The position numbers were made by a program, and so were the translations under genes. Shown here in pieces: positions 43,997 through 51,557 of a stretch of DNA of 64,000 bases. Every line of letters starts with the position of its first letter. Within the stretch, counting starts at the first letter, position 1. The stretch is from NCBI GenBank assembly GCA_963665505.1, contig OY762275.1:1773202-1837201 (forward strand). Reading direction: 5' to 3'. Under the pieces are notes generated by a model. It did not search any database. It was not told where the DNA came from and worked only from the letters and a program-made list of their open reading frames with translations. This DNA is from QANA01 sp963665505. GTDB taxonomy: Bacteria > Bacillota > Clostridia > Christensenellales > Christensenellaceae.

Positions 43997-45043
43997 CTAA
44001 TAGAACAACGCAAAAAAGTACAGCATGGCAAAATTAAGAACGGTGATAAGGACGCATAATTTCAGCACAAAACTGCGTTTAAAATTTGCCAGCAACATAA
44101 GCACATTCTTCATATCCATCATGGGGCCGTATACCATAAACCCCATAACAGCCCCCATGGGCAGCTTATCGGTAAAGCTCCGGGCGATAAAGGCATCTGA
44201 AGTCGAGCAGGCCGAAAACAAAAAGGCCATCGCCATCATGATGAGCAAAGAAAAGCCGGGCCGGGTGCTCAGACCCACAAAGACTTCTCTCGGGATCAAC
44301 GTCTGCAACAGACTGGTGATGGCCGCGCCTATCACCAGATATTTGCCCACCTCGAAAAATTCTTCTCCCGCATGGAGGAGCGTTTGCTTTGCCTTGCTTA
44401 AAAAACCGCTGCCGCCACCGGTTGCGCAGGAAGAACAAACGCAACCGTTCGCCGGATCACAATCGCATGCATCTTTGGATTTTTGTGGGAGCAGCATCGT
44501 TTTGTCTTTATAGAACATGGATAATGCGATTCCCGCCAACAGCGCGATGAACAGCCCCAGGCCAACCCGTAAAATCGCCACTTCAGGCTCGCCGCGAAAC
44601 GCATACAGGGTAGATGCAATGACGATGGGGTTGATGATAGGCGCCGCCAGCATAAACGTAACGGCTATGGGCAGGGAAACCCCTTTTTTTACCAGCCGCG
44701 TCATTACGGGAACGATCGCGCATTCACATACGGGGAAAAATATCCCTGCAAACAGCGCCGTAAGGAACCCCCATCCATGGCGGATAGGGAATATTTTCAC
44801 GATCCGTTCGTCGGAAACAAACACATGCAGGAGGGAGGCGACCAACACGCCGACCAGCATAAACGGAAAGGCCTGCATAAGGATACTGATAAAAACGGTA
44901 TTGAAAACCGTGATGCCCGAAACATCCACCACGCCCAGCATACGCAGCAGGAAAAATAAAACTGCCAACAGCACGGCCCCGGTCATCGGGCCGCGCAATG
45001 TGGCAGAAACATCCTCTTTCCCGTATTGCTTGTGTTGACGCAT
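43997..45043 (-). CDS. YraQ/UPF0718 family permease
   Basis: A ~348-residue membrane protein of the UPF0718 (DUF318, COG0701) permease family with eight or more helices. Family signatures are GIFFPVCECAIVPVMTRLVK in the first half and FLFSACSTSDAFIARSFTDK in the second half (the two C-x-C/S-C-S motifs likely bind metal). The central loop carries CDCDPANGCVCSSC, a cysteine-rich stretch that suggests metal binding. Function not experimentally settled; efflux or uptake of a metal or metalloid has been proposed. It lies 11 nt upstream of the DUF1980-like gene and 29 nt downstream of the Fur gene. Confidence 0.85.
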   Translation of the reverse strand: MRQHKQYGKEDVSATLRGPMTGAVLLAVLFFLLRMLGVVDVSGITVFNTVFISILMQAFPFMLVGVLVASLLHVFVSDERIVKIFPIRHGWGFLTALFAGIFFPVCECAIVPVMTRLVKKGVSLPIAVTFMLAAPIINPIVIASTLYAFRGEPEVAILRVGLGLFIALLAGIALSMFYKDKTMLLPQKSKDACDCDPANGCVCSSCATGGGSGFLSKAKQTLLHAGEEFFEVGKYLVIGAAITSLLQTLIPREVFVGLSTRPGFSLLIMMAMAFLFSACSTSDAFIARSFTDKLPMGAVMGFMVYGPMMDMKNVLMLLANFKRSFVLKLCVLITVLNFAMLYFFALFY

Positions 45044-45072
45044 TCGACTTTCTTCCTTGCTACAAAAAATCG

Positions 45073-45510
45073 TCAGGAATCTATATGAGACTGGCATTCC
45101 GGACAATACCCGTAAATATCCAGCTTGTGCCCGGCGATCAGATACCTGGTTTCCTTTTCCAGTTTCTTCTCATATTCTTCCAGCGGGCAATGTTCGATCG
45201 GAATGATCCTTTTGCATCGCAGACATACCAAATAATGTTTATGAATCTTCCGGTTGATCTCAAACAGCTTCCGGCCTTCCCCCACGATACTGAGTTTCAA
45301 AATCAACTTCTTTTCCGCCATCGTATCCAGCGCCCGATATACGGTGGAAAGATTGACCGGGTTGCCCTCCCCTTTTAATTTCAGATAGATTGTTTCGGCC
45401 GCGACAGGCTGTTGGCTTTCCTGCAAAATTTTCAATATGGCGATCCTTTGCTTGGTCCGTTTCAAACCGGTTTGCATAAACCTTTCTTCCCAATTAAAAT
45501 CATTTTTCAT
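45073..45510 (-). CDS. Fur-family metalloregulator (probably Zur)
   Basis: A 145-residue Fur-family repressor. N-terminal winged helix: GLKRTKQRIAILKILQESQQ, then PVNLSTVYRALDTMAEKKL as recognition helix. The regulatory domain has HKHYLVCLRCKRIIPIEHCP, giving His ligands and the first structural-zinc CxxC; the second CxxC lies in YCPECQSH. Encoded with the ZnuABC-type importer genes, it is most simply a zinc-sensing Zur, but PerR or Fur functions cannot be excluded by sequence. ATG at 45510 has GAGGGG at 8 nt and overlaps the permease gene end. Confidence 0.9.
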   Translation of the reverse strand: MKNDFNWEERFMQTGLKRTKQRIAILKILQESQQPVAAETIYLKLKGEGNPVNLSTVYRALDTMAEKKLILKLSIVGEGRKLFEINRKIHKHYLVCLRCKRIIPIEHCPLEEYEKKLEKETRYLIAGHKLDIYGYCPECQSHIDS

Positions 45511-46354
45511 TGTCTTCGCCCCTCTGCAGGATCTTATACTTTTTCCTTTTGCTGTACAGCGCACTTCCCGCATATAAGATACCATAGCACAGAACGGAAA
45601 AAACTACAATCGTGGCGCCCGAAGCAATGTTGGCCACATAAGAAATCCAAAGGCCCGTAAGAGAGAACAAGGTGCACAGCAGCACGGAAAGCAGGATCCG
45701 CATCTTCAGTTTTTTTGTGACGAGCGCGGCCGAAGCCGCCGGTGCCGTCAGCAATGCGATAACAAGTATGACCCCCACGACCCGGATGAGTATCACCACC
45801 GTCACGGCGACCAGTACGAGCATGAGATATTCCAAAAAGACCGTACGGATGCCTTGGATGGTTGCGAATTCTTCATCGAACAGATAGGCCTTCCAATCCT
45901 GGAATAGAGAGACAAACACCACCAGCACGAAAACCGTCAGGCCGGCCATCAGGCACAGATCCATCCGCGAAACGGAAAGGATGCTGCCGAACAGGTACGA
46001 ACTGAGATCGGGCGGATATCCCGGCCTGAGCGCCACAAAAAAAATGCCCAGCGCCATCCCCACCGACCAGAACAGGCTGATCACGACATCCCGGCGCGTA
46101 TCGCCTTTTCGTCTGATCAGGCCTATGCCCAGCGCAGCCAGCAATGCAAAACCGAACGCGCCCAATATGGGCTCGAACCCCAGCAGATAGCCCAATCCCA
46201 CTCCGCCATAAGCGGTATGGGCGATCCCGCCGCTCATCATCACCATATTTTTTTCGATGATGATGACGCCGACGATGCCGCATACAACACCGGCCAACAA
46301 GGCTGCCGCCACTGCGTTCTGTAAAAATTTATATTCGAACAATGCTGTCAACAT
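45500..46354 (-). CDS. znuB: Metal (Zn/Mn) ABC transporter permease, ZnuB type
   Basis: A 284-residue ABC-3 family permease with about eight helices. Signature segments: NAVAAALLAGVVCGIVGVII, MMSGGIAHTAYGGVGLGYLL (the conserved D/G-I-A-H region), and the coupling segment QGIRTVFLEYLMLVLVAVTV. It imports zinc or manganese with the ZnuA and ZnuC proteins encoded just upstream. Ends inside the fur start region. Confidence 0.92.
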   Translation of the reverse strand: MLTALFEYKFLQNAVAAALLAGVVCGIVGVIIIEKNMVMMSGGIAHTAYGGVGLGYLLGFEPILGAFGFALLAALGIGLIRRKGDTRRDVVISLFWSVGMALGIFFVALRPGYPPDLSSYLFGSILSVSRMDLCLMAGLTVFVLVVFVSLFQDWKAYLFDEEFATIQGIRTVFLEYLMLVLVAVTVVILIRVVGVILVIALLTAPAASAALVTKKLKMRILLSVLLCTLFSLTGLWISYVANIASGATIVVFSVLCYGILYAGSALYSKRKKYKILQRGEDNEK

Positions 46355-46356
46355 AC

Positions 46357-47118
46357 TTATGCGTCTCCATGTGGACGTAATACCCGGTGGGGCACGCCGT
46401 GCGCGATGAGGTCTACCGGACAGCCATATAATGCATTCACGACCTTCTGGCTCAGCTCCGGTTCTCCATGATAGACCAGATGCCTGTTCAAACAGGCCAG
46501 ACTCTTTACTTCGGAAGATACGGCGAACAGATCGTGCGTGACCAGCAGAATCGTCATTTTCGCAGACAATCTGCCGAGCAGACGATAGATCTGGCTGCTG
46601 GAGACGGTGTCTACGTTGGCCGTCGGTTCATCCAGCAGCAGCAGCTGCGGCCGGACCGCAAGCGCGCGGGCAATCAGCATTTTTTGGAATTCGCCGCCCG
46701 ACAGGTCTGCAATCTGCCGATGGGCAAGATGTGCAATGCCCACCCGTTCCAACAGCTCCGCCGTTTCCTGTTTGTCTTGCCGGGAATACGCAAAAAACGG
46801 GACAAGCCTATTTTTCAGCCGCCCCTGCAGGACCACTTCTTCCAAGGTAATGGGAAAGTTTTTATCCATCATGGAAAATTGCGGCACATACCCGATACGG
46901 GCCTGGCCGCGCCCAGGGGGCGCCTCAAACACCCGGATCTCGCCCCGGTCGGCAGGTACCAGCCCCAGAATGGCCTTCAGCAATGTGGACTTTCCGCCCC
47001 CGTTGGGGCCAATGATCCCCAGATATTCTCCCGCCGGCACATGCAGGGACACGTCCTGCAGCGCAGGAGTATCTCCATAATAAACCGTGAGATTTTTGAT
47101 TCGGATCGCATCTTTCAT
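46357..47118 (-). CDS. znuC: Metal (Zn/Mn) ABC transporter ATP-binding protein, ZnuC type
   Basis: A ~253-residue ABC ATPase. Walker A IGPNGGGKSTLLKAILGLVP, a Q-loop in VPQFSMMDKNFPITLEEVVL, the signature LSGGEFQKMLIARALAVRPQ, and Walker B LLLLDEPTANVDT. The PNGGGKSTL P-loop and 'F-P-I-T' Q-loop are typical of zinc/manganese importers. The start is uncertain: ATG at 47118 lacks a good ribosome binding site, while a GTG at 47142 overlaps the znuA stop (GTGA) and would add eight residues. Confidence 0.93.
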   Translation of the reverse strand: MKDAIRIKNLTVYYGDTPALQDVSLHVPAGEYLGIIGPNGGGKSTLLKAILGLVPADRGEIRVFEAPPGRGQARIGYVPQFSMMDKNFPITLEEVVLQGRLKNRLVPFFAYSRQDKQETAELLERVGIAHLAHRQIADLSGGEFQKMLIARALAVRPQLLLLDEPTANVDTVSSSQIYRLLGRLSAKMTILLVTHDLFAVSSEVKSLACLNRHLVYHGEPELSQKVVNALYGCPVDLIAHGVPHRVLRPHGDA

Positions 47119-47138
47119 ATTTTTACTGTTTACCCGGT

Positions 47139-48008
47139 TCACTCCATCGATTGCGCAAGCGCATTTGCGATATCTTTCAAATTCTGAACATACTCTTCCG
47201 AAAGAGGATTGAGTACAACTTTAGTCCCGCCGACTTCTTCTGCGAAGGTATCCGGCTGTTCGCTGGCCGTTTCCGCCTGGGTAAAGATCGTCTTGATGCC
47301 CTTTTCTTTAGCCAGATCGATCAGGTCTTGTAAGTGCTGGGCCGTCGCTTCTTTCCCGTTCTCTTCCAATGCATACATTTCCAAGCCGTATTCGTCTGCA
47401 AAATACCCGAATGCCGGATGTGTCACAATAAATATATTGTTCGAAATACCGCTGAACAATTCCTTTATCTCGGCATCCGCCGCCTCTATTTCCTCTATAT
47501 AGGCAGCCGCATTCTTCTGATATATTTCTGCATGATTCGGGTCTATTCCTGCCAAAGTATCCGCGATTGCCTGCACCATGACGATGGCTCGTTTAGGCGA
47601 AAGCCATATATGTGGGTCCCGGGTCCCGGAAGAAAATGTACGGGGCGCATAGGCGGCATCGACTTTTTCGGCCAAAGCGACCACTTCCACCTCCCCCTCG
47701 AGGTCAGACAAAATCGCTTCCTCCGCCGGCACGCCGATCGAAAAATATACGTCGGACGCTCTCAATGCTTCCATCTGCGCAGGCGTCGCCTCATAATTCG
47801 CCGGACTGCTGCCCGAAGGTACCATCAGCACAATATCCGCCAGGTCTCCGCACACAGCTTTTACAAACGCCTGTTCCGGCAATATCGAAACGGCAACCGT
47901 GATCTTCTCCTCTTCCTCTGCCTCCTGCTGCGCACAACCGGCAGGCAATATTGAGAATATCGTCAACAATAAACATGCCACCAAGCAAAAAATTTTTTTA
48001 CCCTGCAT
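47139..48008 (-). CDS. znuA: Metal (Zn/Mn) ABC transporter substrate-binding lipoprotein, ZnuA type
   Basis: A 289-residue cluster A-I solute-binding lipoprotein. Signal peptide FCLVACLLLTIFSILPAGC with lipobox PAGC, followed by an acidic stretch (EAEEEE). Metal-binding residues appear in TRDPHIWLSPKRA (His), IVTHPAFGYFADEYGL (His) and a Glu/Asp near IFTQAETASEQPDT. The expected first ligand (usually His near residue 60, in 'H-x-Y-E/P-x-P') is replaced by SSPANYEATPAQ, i.e. Asn for His. The zinc-binding loop rich in His/Asp is also absent, so the exact metal is open. First gene of the operon. Confidence 0.92.
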   Translation of the reverse strand: MQGKKIFCLVACLLLTIFSILPAGCAQQEAEEEEKITVAVSILPEQAFVKAVCGDLADIVLMVPSGSSPANYEATPAQMEALRASDVYFSIGVPAEEAILSDLEGEVEVVALAEKVDAAYAPRTFSSGTRDPHIWLSPKRAIVMVQAIADTLAGIDPNHAEIYQKNAAAYIEEIEAADAEIKELFSGISNNIFIVTHPAFGYFADEYGLEMYALEENGKEATAQHLQDLIDLAKEKGIKTIFTQAETASEQPDTFAEEVGGTKVVLNPLSEEYVQNLKDIANALAQSME

Positions 48009-48027
48009 ACATCTGCCCTCCGTATGT

Positions 48028-48058
48028 ATAATTGCAAATGCAATTCGTTTGCAATTAT
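48028..48058 (-). promoter_or_regulatory. Fur/Zur-type operator upstream of znuA
   Basis: An 11-bp inverted repeat ATAATTGCAAA / TTTGCAATTAT with a 9-nt centre, containing a second palindrome AATTGCAAATGCAATT. Located immediately downstream of and overlapping the znuA promoter -10, so binding would block transcription. The AT-rich, ATTGCAAT-containing palindrome is of the size bound by Fur-family dimers; the likely ligand is the Fur-family protein encoded in the same operon. Confidence 0.72.
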
Positions 48059-48085
48059 GATACGGGAATTTGTACTGTTTGTCAA
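48057..48085 (-). promoter_or_regulatory. znuA operon promoter
   Basis: Minus-strand TTGACA (48080-48085) and TATCAT (48057-48062) with a 17-nt spacer. Confidence 0.78.
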
Positions 48086-48137
48086 TAGGGGCTGGTATTT
48101 CTCCTGTGTTCTTGTTCTATTTCCTTCTATCACGGCA

Positions 48138-48170
48138 GGAAAAGAGGAGGCCGGCGGCCTCCTCTTTTCC
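48138..48170 (-). terminator. Terminator of the MacB-like ABC exporter gene
   Basis: 15-bp perfect stem GGAAAAGAGGAGGCC / GGCCTCCTCTTTTCC with a GGC loop, 26 nt after the stop at 48196; the 3' arm itself contains TCTTTT. The symmetrical stem could also act in the other direction. Confidence 0.78.
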
Positions 48171-48195
48171 GTAAGCATATGCGGAACTAATTTTT

Positions 48196-50589
48196 CTATT
48201 CCGCCCGCAATGCCTCGACCGGGTCTTTCCTGGCGGCGATCCTTGCCGGGATCATCCCGCCCAGCATCGTCAGCAAAACACTTATGACGACCAGCCCGAC
48301 GGCATGCAGCGGGTTCAGTTGCGCGATATTCTCTATGTTTGTGAGGTTATACAGGATCGTATTGGTAGGGATGGTCAACAAATACCCGAGCGCTATCCCA
48401 AGCAGTCCCGAGCATGTGCCGACAATAAACGTCTCCGCATTAAAAACATGGGCAATATCCTTCTTCCGGGCGCCAAGGGCACGGAGTACGCCGATCTCTC
48501 TTGTCCGTTCAAGCACCGAAATATACGTGATGATGCCCACCATGATGAGCGAAACGATCAGCGATATCGCAGCAAAGGCGATCAGTACGATCGTGATGGC
48601 ATCCATAATGCTGCCGGAAAGATTTGTGAAGGTAGCCGCCAGATCGGTATACAGGATCGTATCCGCATCGCTTTTGCCTTCGTTCCAGGCGTTCAGATAT
48701 TCCGTGATCTGCTCTTTTGCGCTAAAATCCACCGGATATATCGTAATCAGATAAGGCGTCCCGTCCGCGCCCAGCATGGAAAGCATATTTTCTTTGGTAA
48801 GCGTCACCGTGCTCAGGCTGGAGGAGAGGTTGCTCCGGGTGTTGCCCAGGCCGGAAAGCGCGGTGTTGTCGGTCAAAGTGACCGTTTCATTATCGAATAT
48901 TTCCCCCGTGAGCACATTGTAATCCGCCTCTTTCTGTGCGGCCACGATCTCCGAATCCTGCGCATTTTCAATGAAGTACCGGGAAAGGCTGTCCGAATAG
49001 GCAATACCGGGCGAGATCGCTTCCAGCGTCGTGTTTTCATTCGCCCGGAGTATACCCGTGATCGTAATCGTGATCGCATCATCGCCGTCATATATATTCT
49101 TAAGATCGGGATTGATCGTAAAATATCCGTCTATCTGCTGATAAAAATCATCATTTGGAATTACTTTCAACTGATAACCGAGTATATCCTCAAAATCGAT
49201 CTCTGCCGCCGAAGCATCCATACCCAGGGCTTCCAGGATGGACATATCGACCTTGTTATATCTGTCCACGATCAGGATGAGGTCCGTCATTTCCTGCGGA
49301 TAGTGTCCCGCCAGAAGGTCATAGCTGGACTTTAGATACCCGACCTTCCCATCCTCCGGTTCGGCGGGATAGGCCGTGAAATTCAGCGCGGCCGTATCCA
49401 CTCTTTTTACAGTCGTCCCGTCTGCTTTGAGTATGTTCATATTGACAAGGCGCGTATAAGAAATGCCGGAAAGCAGGGAGACGTCCATTTCTTCGATGTA
49501 ATCCAGATATGCCTGCGTGAACGTGTTGGCATGCACCAGGCTGTCTTCCGATGCATCGTAGGGATAAACTGCCTCCGCGTCCGGGTATTTATCTCCTTCT
49601 GCAGAAGTGCCCAGCATTTCGCTTTGCTGTTCCCGCATCGTCTCGATATCAAACGTCCTGGCCGACTGCGAAATCAGGATGGGGAAACCCGACATCGTAT
49701 CCGTTTCAAACTCGTTGATCCGTTTATCAAACCCGTTGGAAAGGGAAAGGATCAGCGCGATGCCAATGATCCCCATGCTGGAGGCAAATGCGGTCAGAAA
49801 TGTCCGCCATTTTTTGGTGGCGATGTTTTTACCCGAAAGTTTCAGCGCCGTAAAAAAATTCATACTGGTCTTCTTCAGCAAATATCCCAGGTGCAGTTCC
49901 TTTTCTTCGTAGGGCTTGCTGTCGGAGACCACGCGGCCGTCCTGGAATTGTACGATGCGGTCGGCGTACTTGTTTGCCAGTTTGGCGTTGTGGGTGACCA
50001 TGATGACCAGCTTGCTCTGCGCGACCTTTTTGATCAGGTCCAATATCTGCATACTGGTTTGCGTATCCAACGCGCCGGTGGGTTCATCTGCCAGGATAAT
50101 GTCCGGATTGTTCGCCAGCGCCCGGGCGATCGCCACCCGTTGCATTTGCCCGCCCGACAGCTGGTTGGGCTTTTTGTGGATATGCTCTCCCAAGCCGACC
50201 TGCTCTAAGACTTCTACGGCGCGCTTGCGTTTCTGGGAGGCCGGGATGCCGCTCAGCGTCATCCCCATTTCGACATTATCAACGATCCCCAGGTGGCTGA
50301 TCAGATTGTAGCTCTGAAAGACAAACCCAATGCTGTTGTTGCGGTAGGCGTCCCATTCGCTCTCTTCAAAATGTTTGGTCGATTTGCCGTTGATGATAAG
50401 GTCCCCGCTGTCGTAATGGTCCAACCCGCCCACGATATTTAAAAAAGTGGTTTTGCCGGAGCCGCTCGGCCCCAGGATCGCCACAAACTCGCTTTTGCGG
50501 AAATTAAGGCTTACAGTATCCAGTGCTTTCTGGGTAAAATCCCCCGTCGTGTATCGTTTTGTGATATTTTTTACTTGCAACATGCGCAT
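48196..50589 (-). CDS. MacB-like ABC transporter, fused ATPase-permease
   Basis: A 797-residue fusion. Residues ~1-235 are an ABC ATPase of the MacB/LolD group: Walker A ILGPSGSGKTTFLNIVGGLD, signature QLSGGQMQRVAIARALANNP, Walker B IILADEPTGALD. After a linker the permease part has one helix near residue 270 (FLTAFASSMGIIGIALILSL), a large extracytoplasmic MacB-PCD-like domain, and three C-terminal helices (DAITIVLIAFAAISLIVSLI onward) forming an FtsX domain, ending IPARIAARKDPVEALRAE. Likely exports or senses peptides or antibiotics. Overlaps the TetR gene upstream and is expected to be controlled by it. Confidence 0.92.
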   Translation of the reverse strand: MRMLQVKNITKRYTTGDFTQKALDTVSLNFRKSEFVAILGPSGSGKTTFLNIVGGLDHYDSGDLIINGKSTKHFEESEWDAYRNNSIGFVFQSYNLISHLGIVDNVEMGMTLSGIPASQKRKRAVEVLEQVGLGEHIHKKPNQLSGGQMQRVAIARALANNPDIILADEPTGALDTQTSMQILDLIKKVAQSKLVIMVTHNAKLANKYADRIVQFQDGRVVSDSKPYEEKELHLGYLLKKTSMNFFTALKLSGKNIATKKWRTFLTAFASSMGIIGIALILSLSNGFDKRINEFETDTMSGFPILISQSARTFDIETMREQQSEMLGTSAEGDKYPDAEAVYPYDASEDSLVHANTFTQAYLDYIEEMDVSLLSGISYTRLVNMNILKADGTTVKRVDTAALNFTAYPAEPEDGKVGYLKSSYDLLAGHYPQEMTDLILIVDRYNKVDMSILEALGMDASAAEIDFEDILGYQLKVIPNDDFYQQIDGYFTINPDLKNIYDGDDAITITITGILRANENTTLEAISPGIAYSDSLSRYFIENAQDSEIVAAQKEADYNVLTGEIFDNETVTLTDNTALSGLGNTRSNLSSSLSTVTLTKENMLSMLGADGTPYLITIYPVDFSAKEQITEYLNAWNEGKSDADTILYTDLAATFTNLSGSIMDAITIVLIAFAAISLIVSLIMVGIITYISVLERTREIGVLRALGARKKDIAHVFNAETFIVGTCSGLLGIALGYLLTIPTNTILYNLTNIENIAQLNPLHAVGLVVISVLLTMLGGMIPARIAARKDPVEALRAE

Positions 50590-51203
50590 ATATTCCTTTC
50601 CTTTAAAAATCCGCGTTTCAAAAGCATCAGTTTTTCCTGGTATTGCCTGCGCACAGAATCCGCATCGTACATACCGGCGAAAAACCGCACGGCGGTTCTC
50701 TGTGTAATGGTAACAAGGATCTCTAGCATATTTTTCAATTCCCGTGTGTCAGATATATTGAGTATTTCCAAGTCGATCCGGTTCATAAACGTCTCCTGAA
50801 AATCCGATTTGCTGTTTCTGACAAAATCGATGTAAAAACCACTGTTCACTTTCATATCGGAAAACAAATGTTTGATGAACGCCCCCATATCCCTTGAGGA
50901 ACCTAATTCAATCGTAAAATCCAGTATGTCGGACATAAGTGCGAAAATGTCCCCCCGGTGCGTTTCGATGCTTTGTTGGATCCGCGCACGCATCTGTGCA
51001 CGGTAATCGCGCAGTATATACTCCAACACATCGGTTTTGTTTTTGAAATATTGATAAAAACTCCCCCGCGGGATCTGCGCCACTTGTATGATCTTATTGA
51101 CGGATACCTGCGAAAAAGGCACACGCGAAAACTCCTGTTTGATCGCGCGCATCAATTTATCATGTTTCTCTTCGGGCAGATTGAAAAATGTTTTTGTGGG
51201 CAT
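50571..51203 (-). CDS. TetR/AcrR family transcriptional repressor
   Basis: A 210-residue repressor. The N-terminal helix-turn-helix reads FFNLPEEKHDKLMRAIKQEF, then VSVNKIIQVAQIPRGSFYQY and FKNKTDVLEYIL, the typical TetR layout. The C-terminal ligand domain is not assigned. Start ATG at 51203 has GGAG 7 nt upstream. It is the first gene of a two-gene operon with the ABC exporter (19-nt overlap). Two palindromic operators at its promoter indicate autoregulation, released by an unknown inducer. Confidence 0.9.
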   Translation of the reverse strand: MPTKTFFNLPEEKHDKLMRAIKQEFSRVPFSQVSVNKIIQVAQIPRGSFYQYFKNKTDVLEYILRDYRAQMRARIQQSIETHRGDIFALMSDILDFTIELGSSRDMGAFIKHLFSDMKVNSGFYIDFVRNSKSDFQETFMNRIDLEILNISDTRELKNMLEILVTITQRTAVRFFAGMYDADSVRRQYQEKLMLLKRGFLKERNICACCK

Positions 51204-51218
51204 GGTTCTTCTCCTTTT

Positions 51219-51233
51219 ATGACAAGATGTCAT
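51219..51233 (-). promoter_or_regulatory. TetR operator O2
   Basis: ATGACAAGATGTCAT, matching the O1 core ATGACA-N3-TGTCAT, between the promoter and the tetR start codon. Confidence 0.72.
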
Positions 51234-51245
51234 GCAATGGATAAA

Positions 51246-51274
51246 ATTATATATGACAGGGTGTCATATAACAA
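51246..51274 (-). promoter_or_regulatory. tetR-ABC promoter containing TetR operator O1
   Basis: Minus-strand TTGTTA (51269-51274) and TATAAT (51246-51251), 17-nt spacer. The palindrome ATGACAGGGTGTCAT (51253-51267) fills the spacer, so repressor binding would occlude RNA polymerase. Confidence 0.8.
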
Positions 51275-51557
51275 CGGAGAAACTATGAACTTTCTTTAAA
51301 CTATACCTGCGTTCAGAGCAAAATGCATGGGGTTGCAAACGTATACTTTATGTACATTTTACATTTTTTTAGATTTTGGTCATACGCCGTACATAAAAAA
51401 GCGGTCTACTGTAGGAGGTAGATTCCGATTCTATCCGCAAAATCATATGCCTTTTCATATGCACCTACAAACGTTTTTATAAAAATCCGCGTGCATTGGT
51501 ACGAAGGACATATGGGGGTGCGGACATAAGGAACCGAAAGGAGATGCAGGCCCTTTT
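51275..51557 (+). other. Intergenic region upstream of the carbohydrate-binding lipoprotein
   Basis: About 280 nt, divergent between tetR and the lipoprotein gene. It must hold the plus-strand promoter, but I find no consensus pair. An imperfect inverted repeat (TCTAC..GTAGA near 51,404-51,423) is the only structure noted. No gene seen. Confidence 0.4.
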
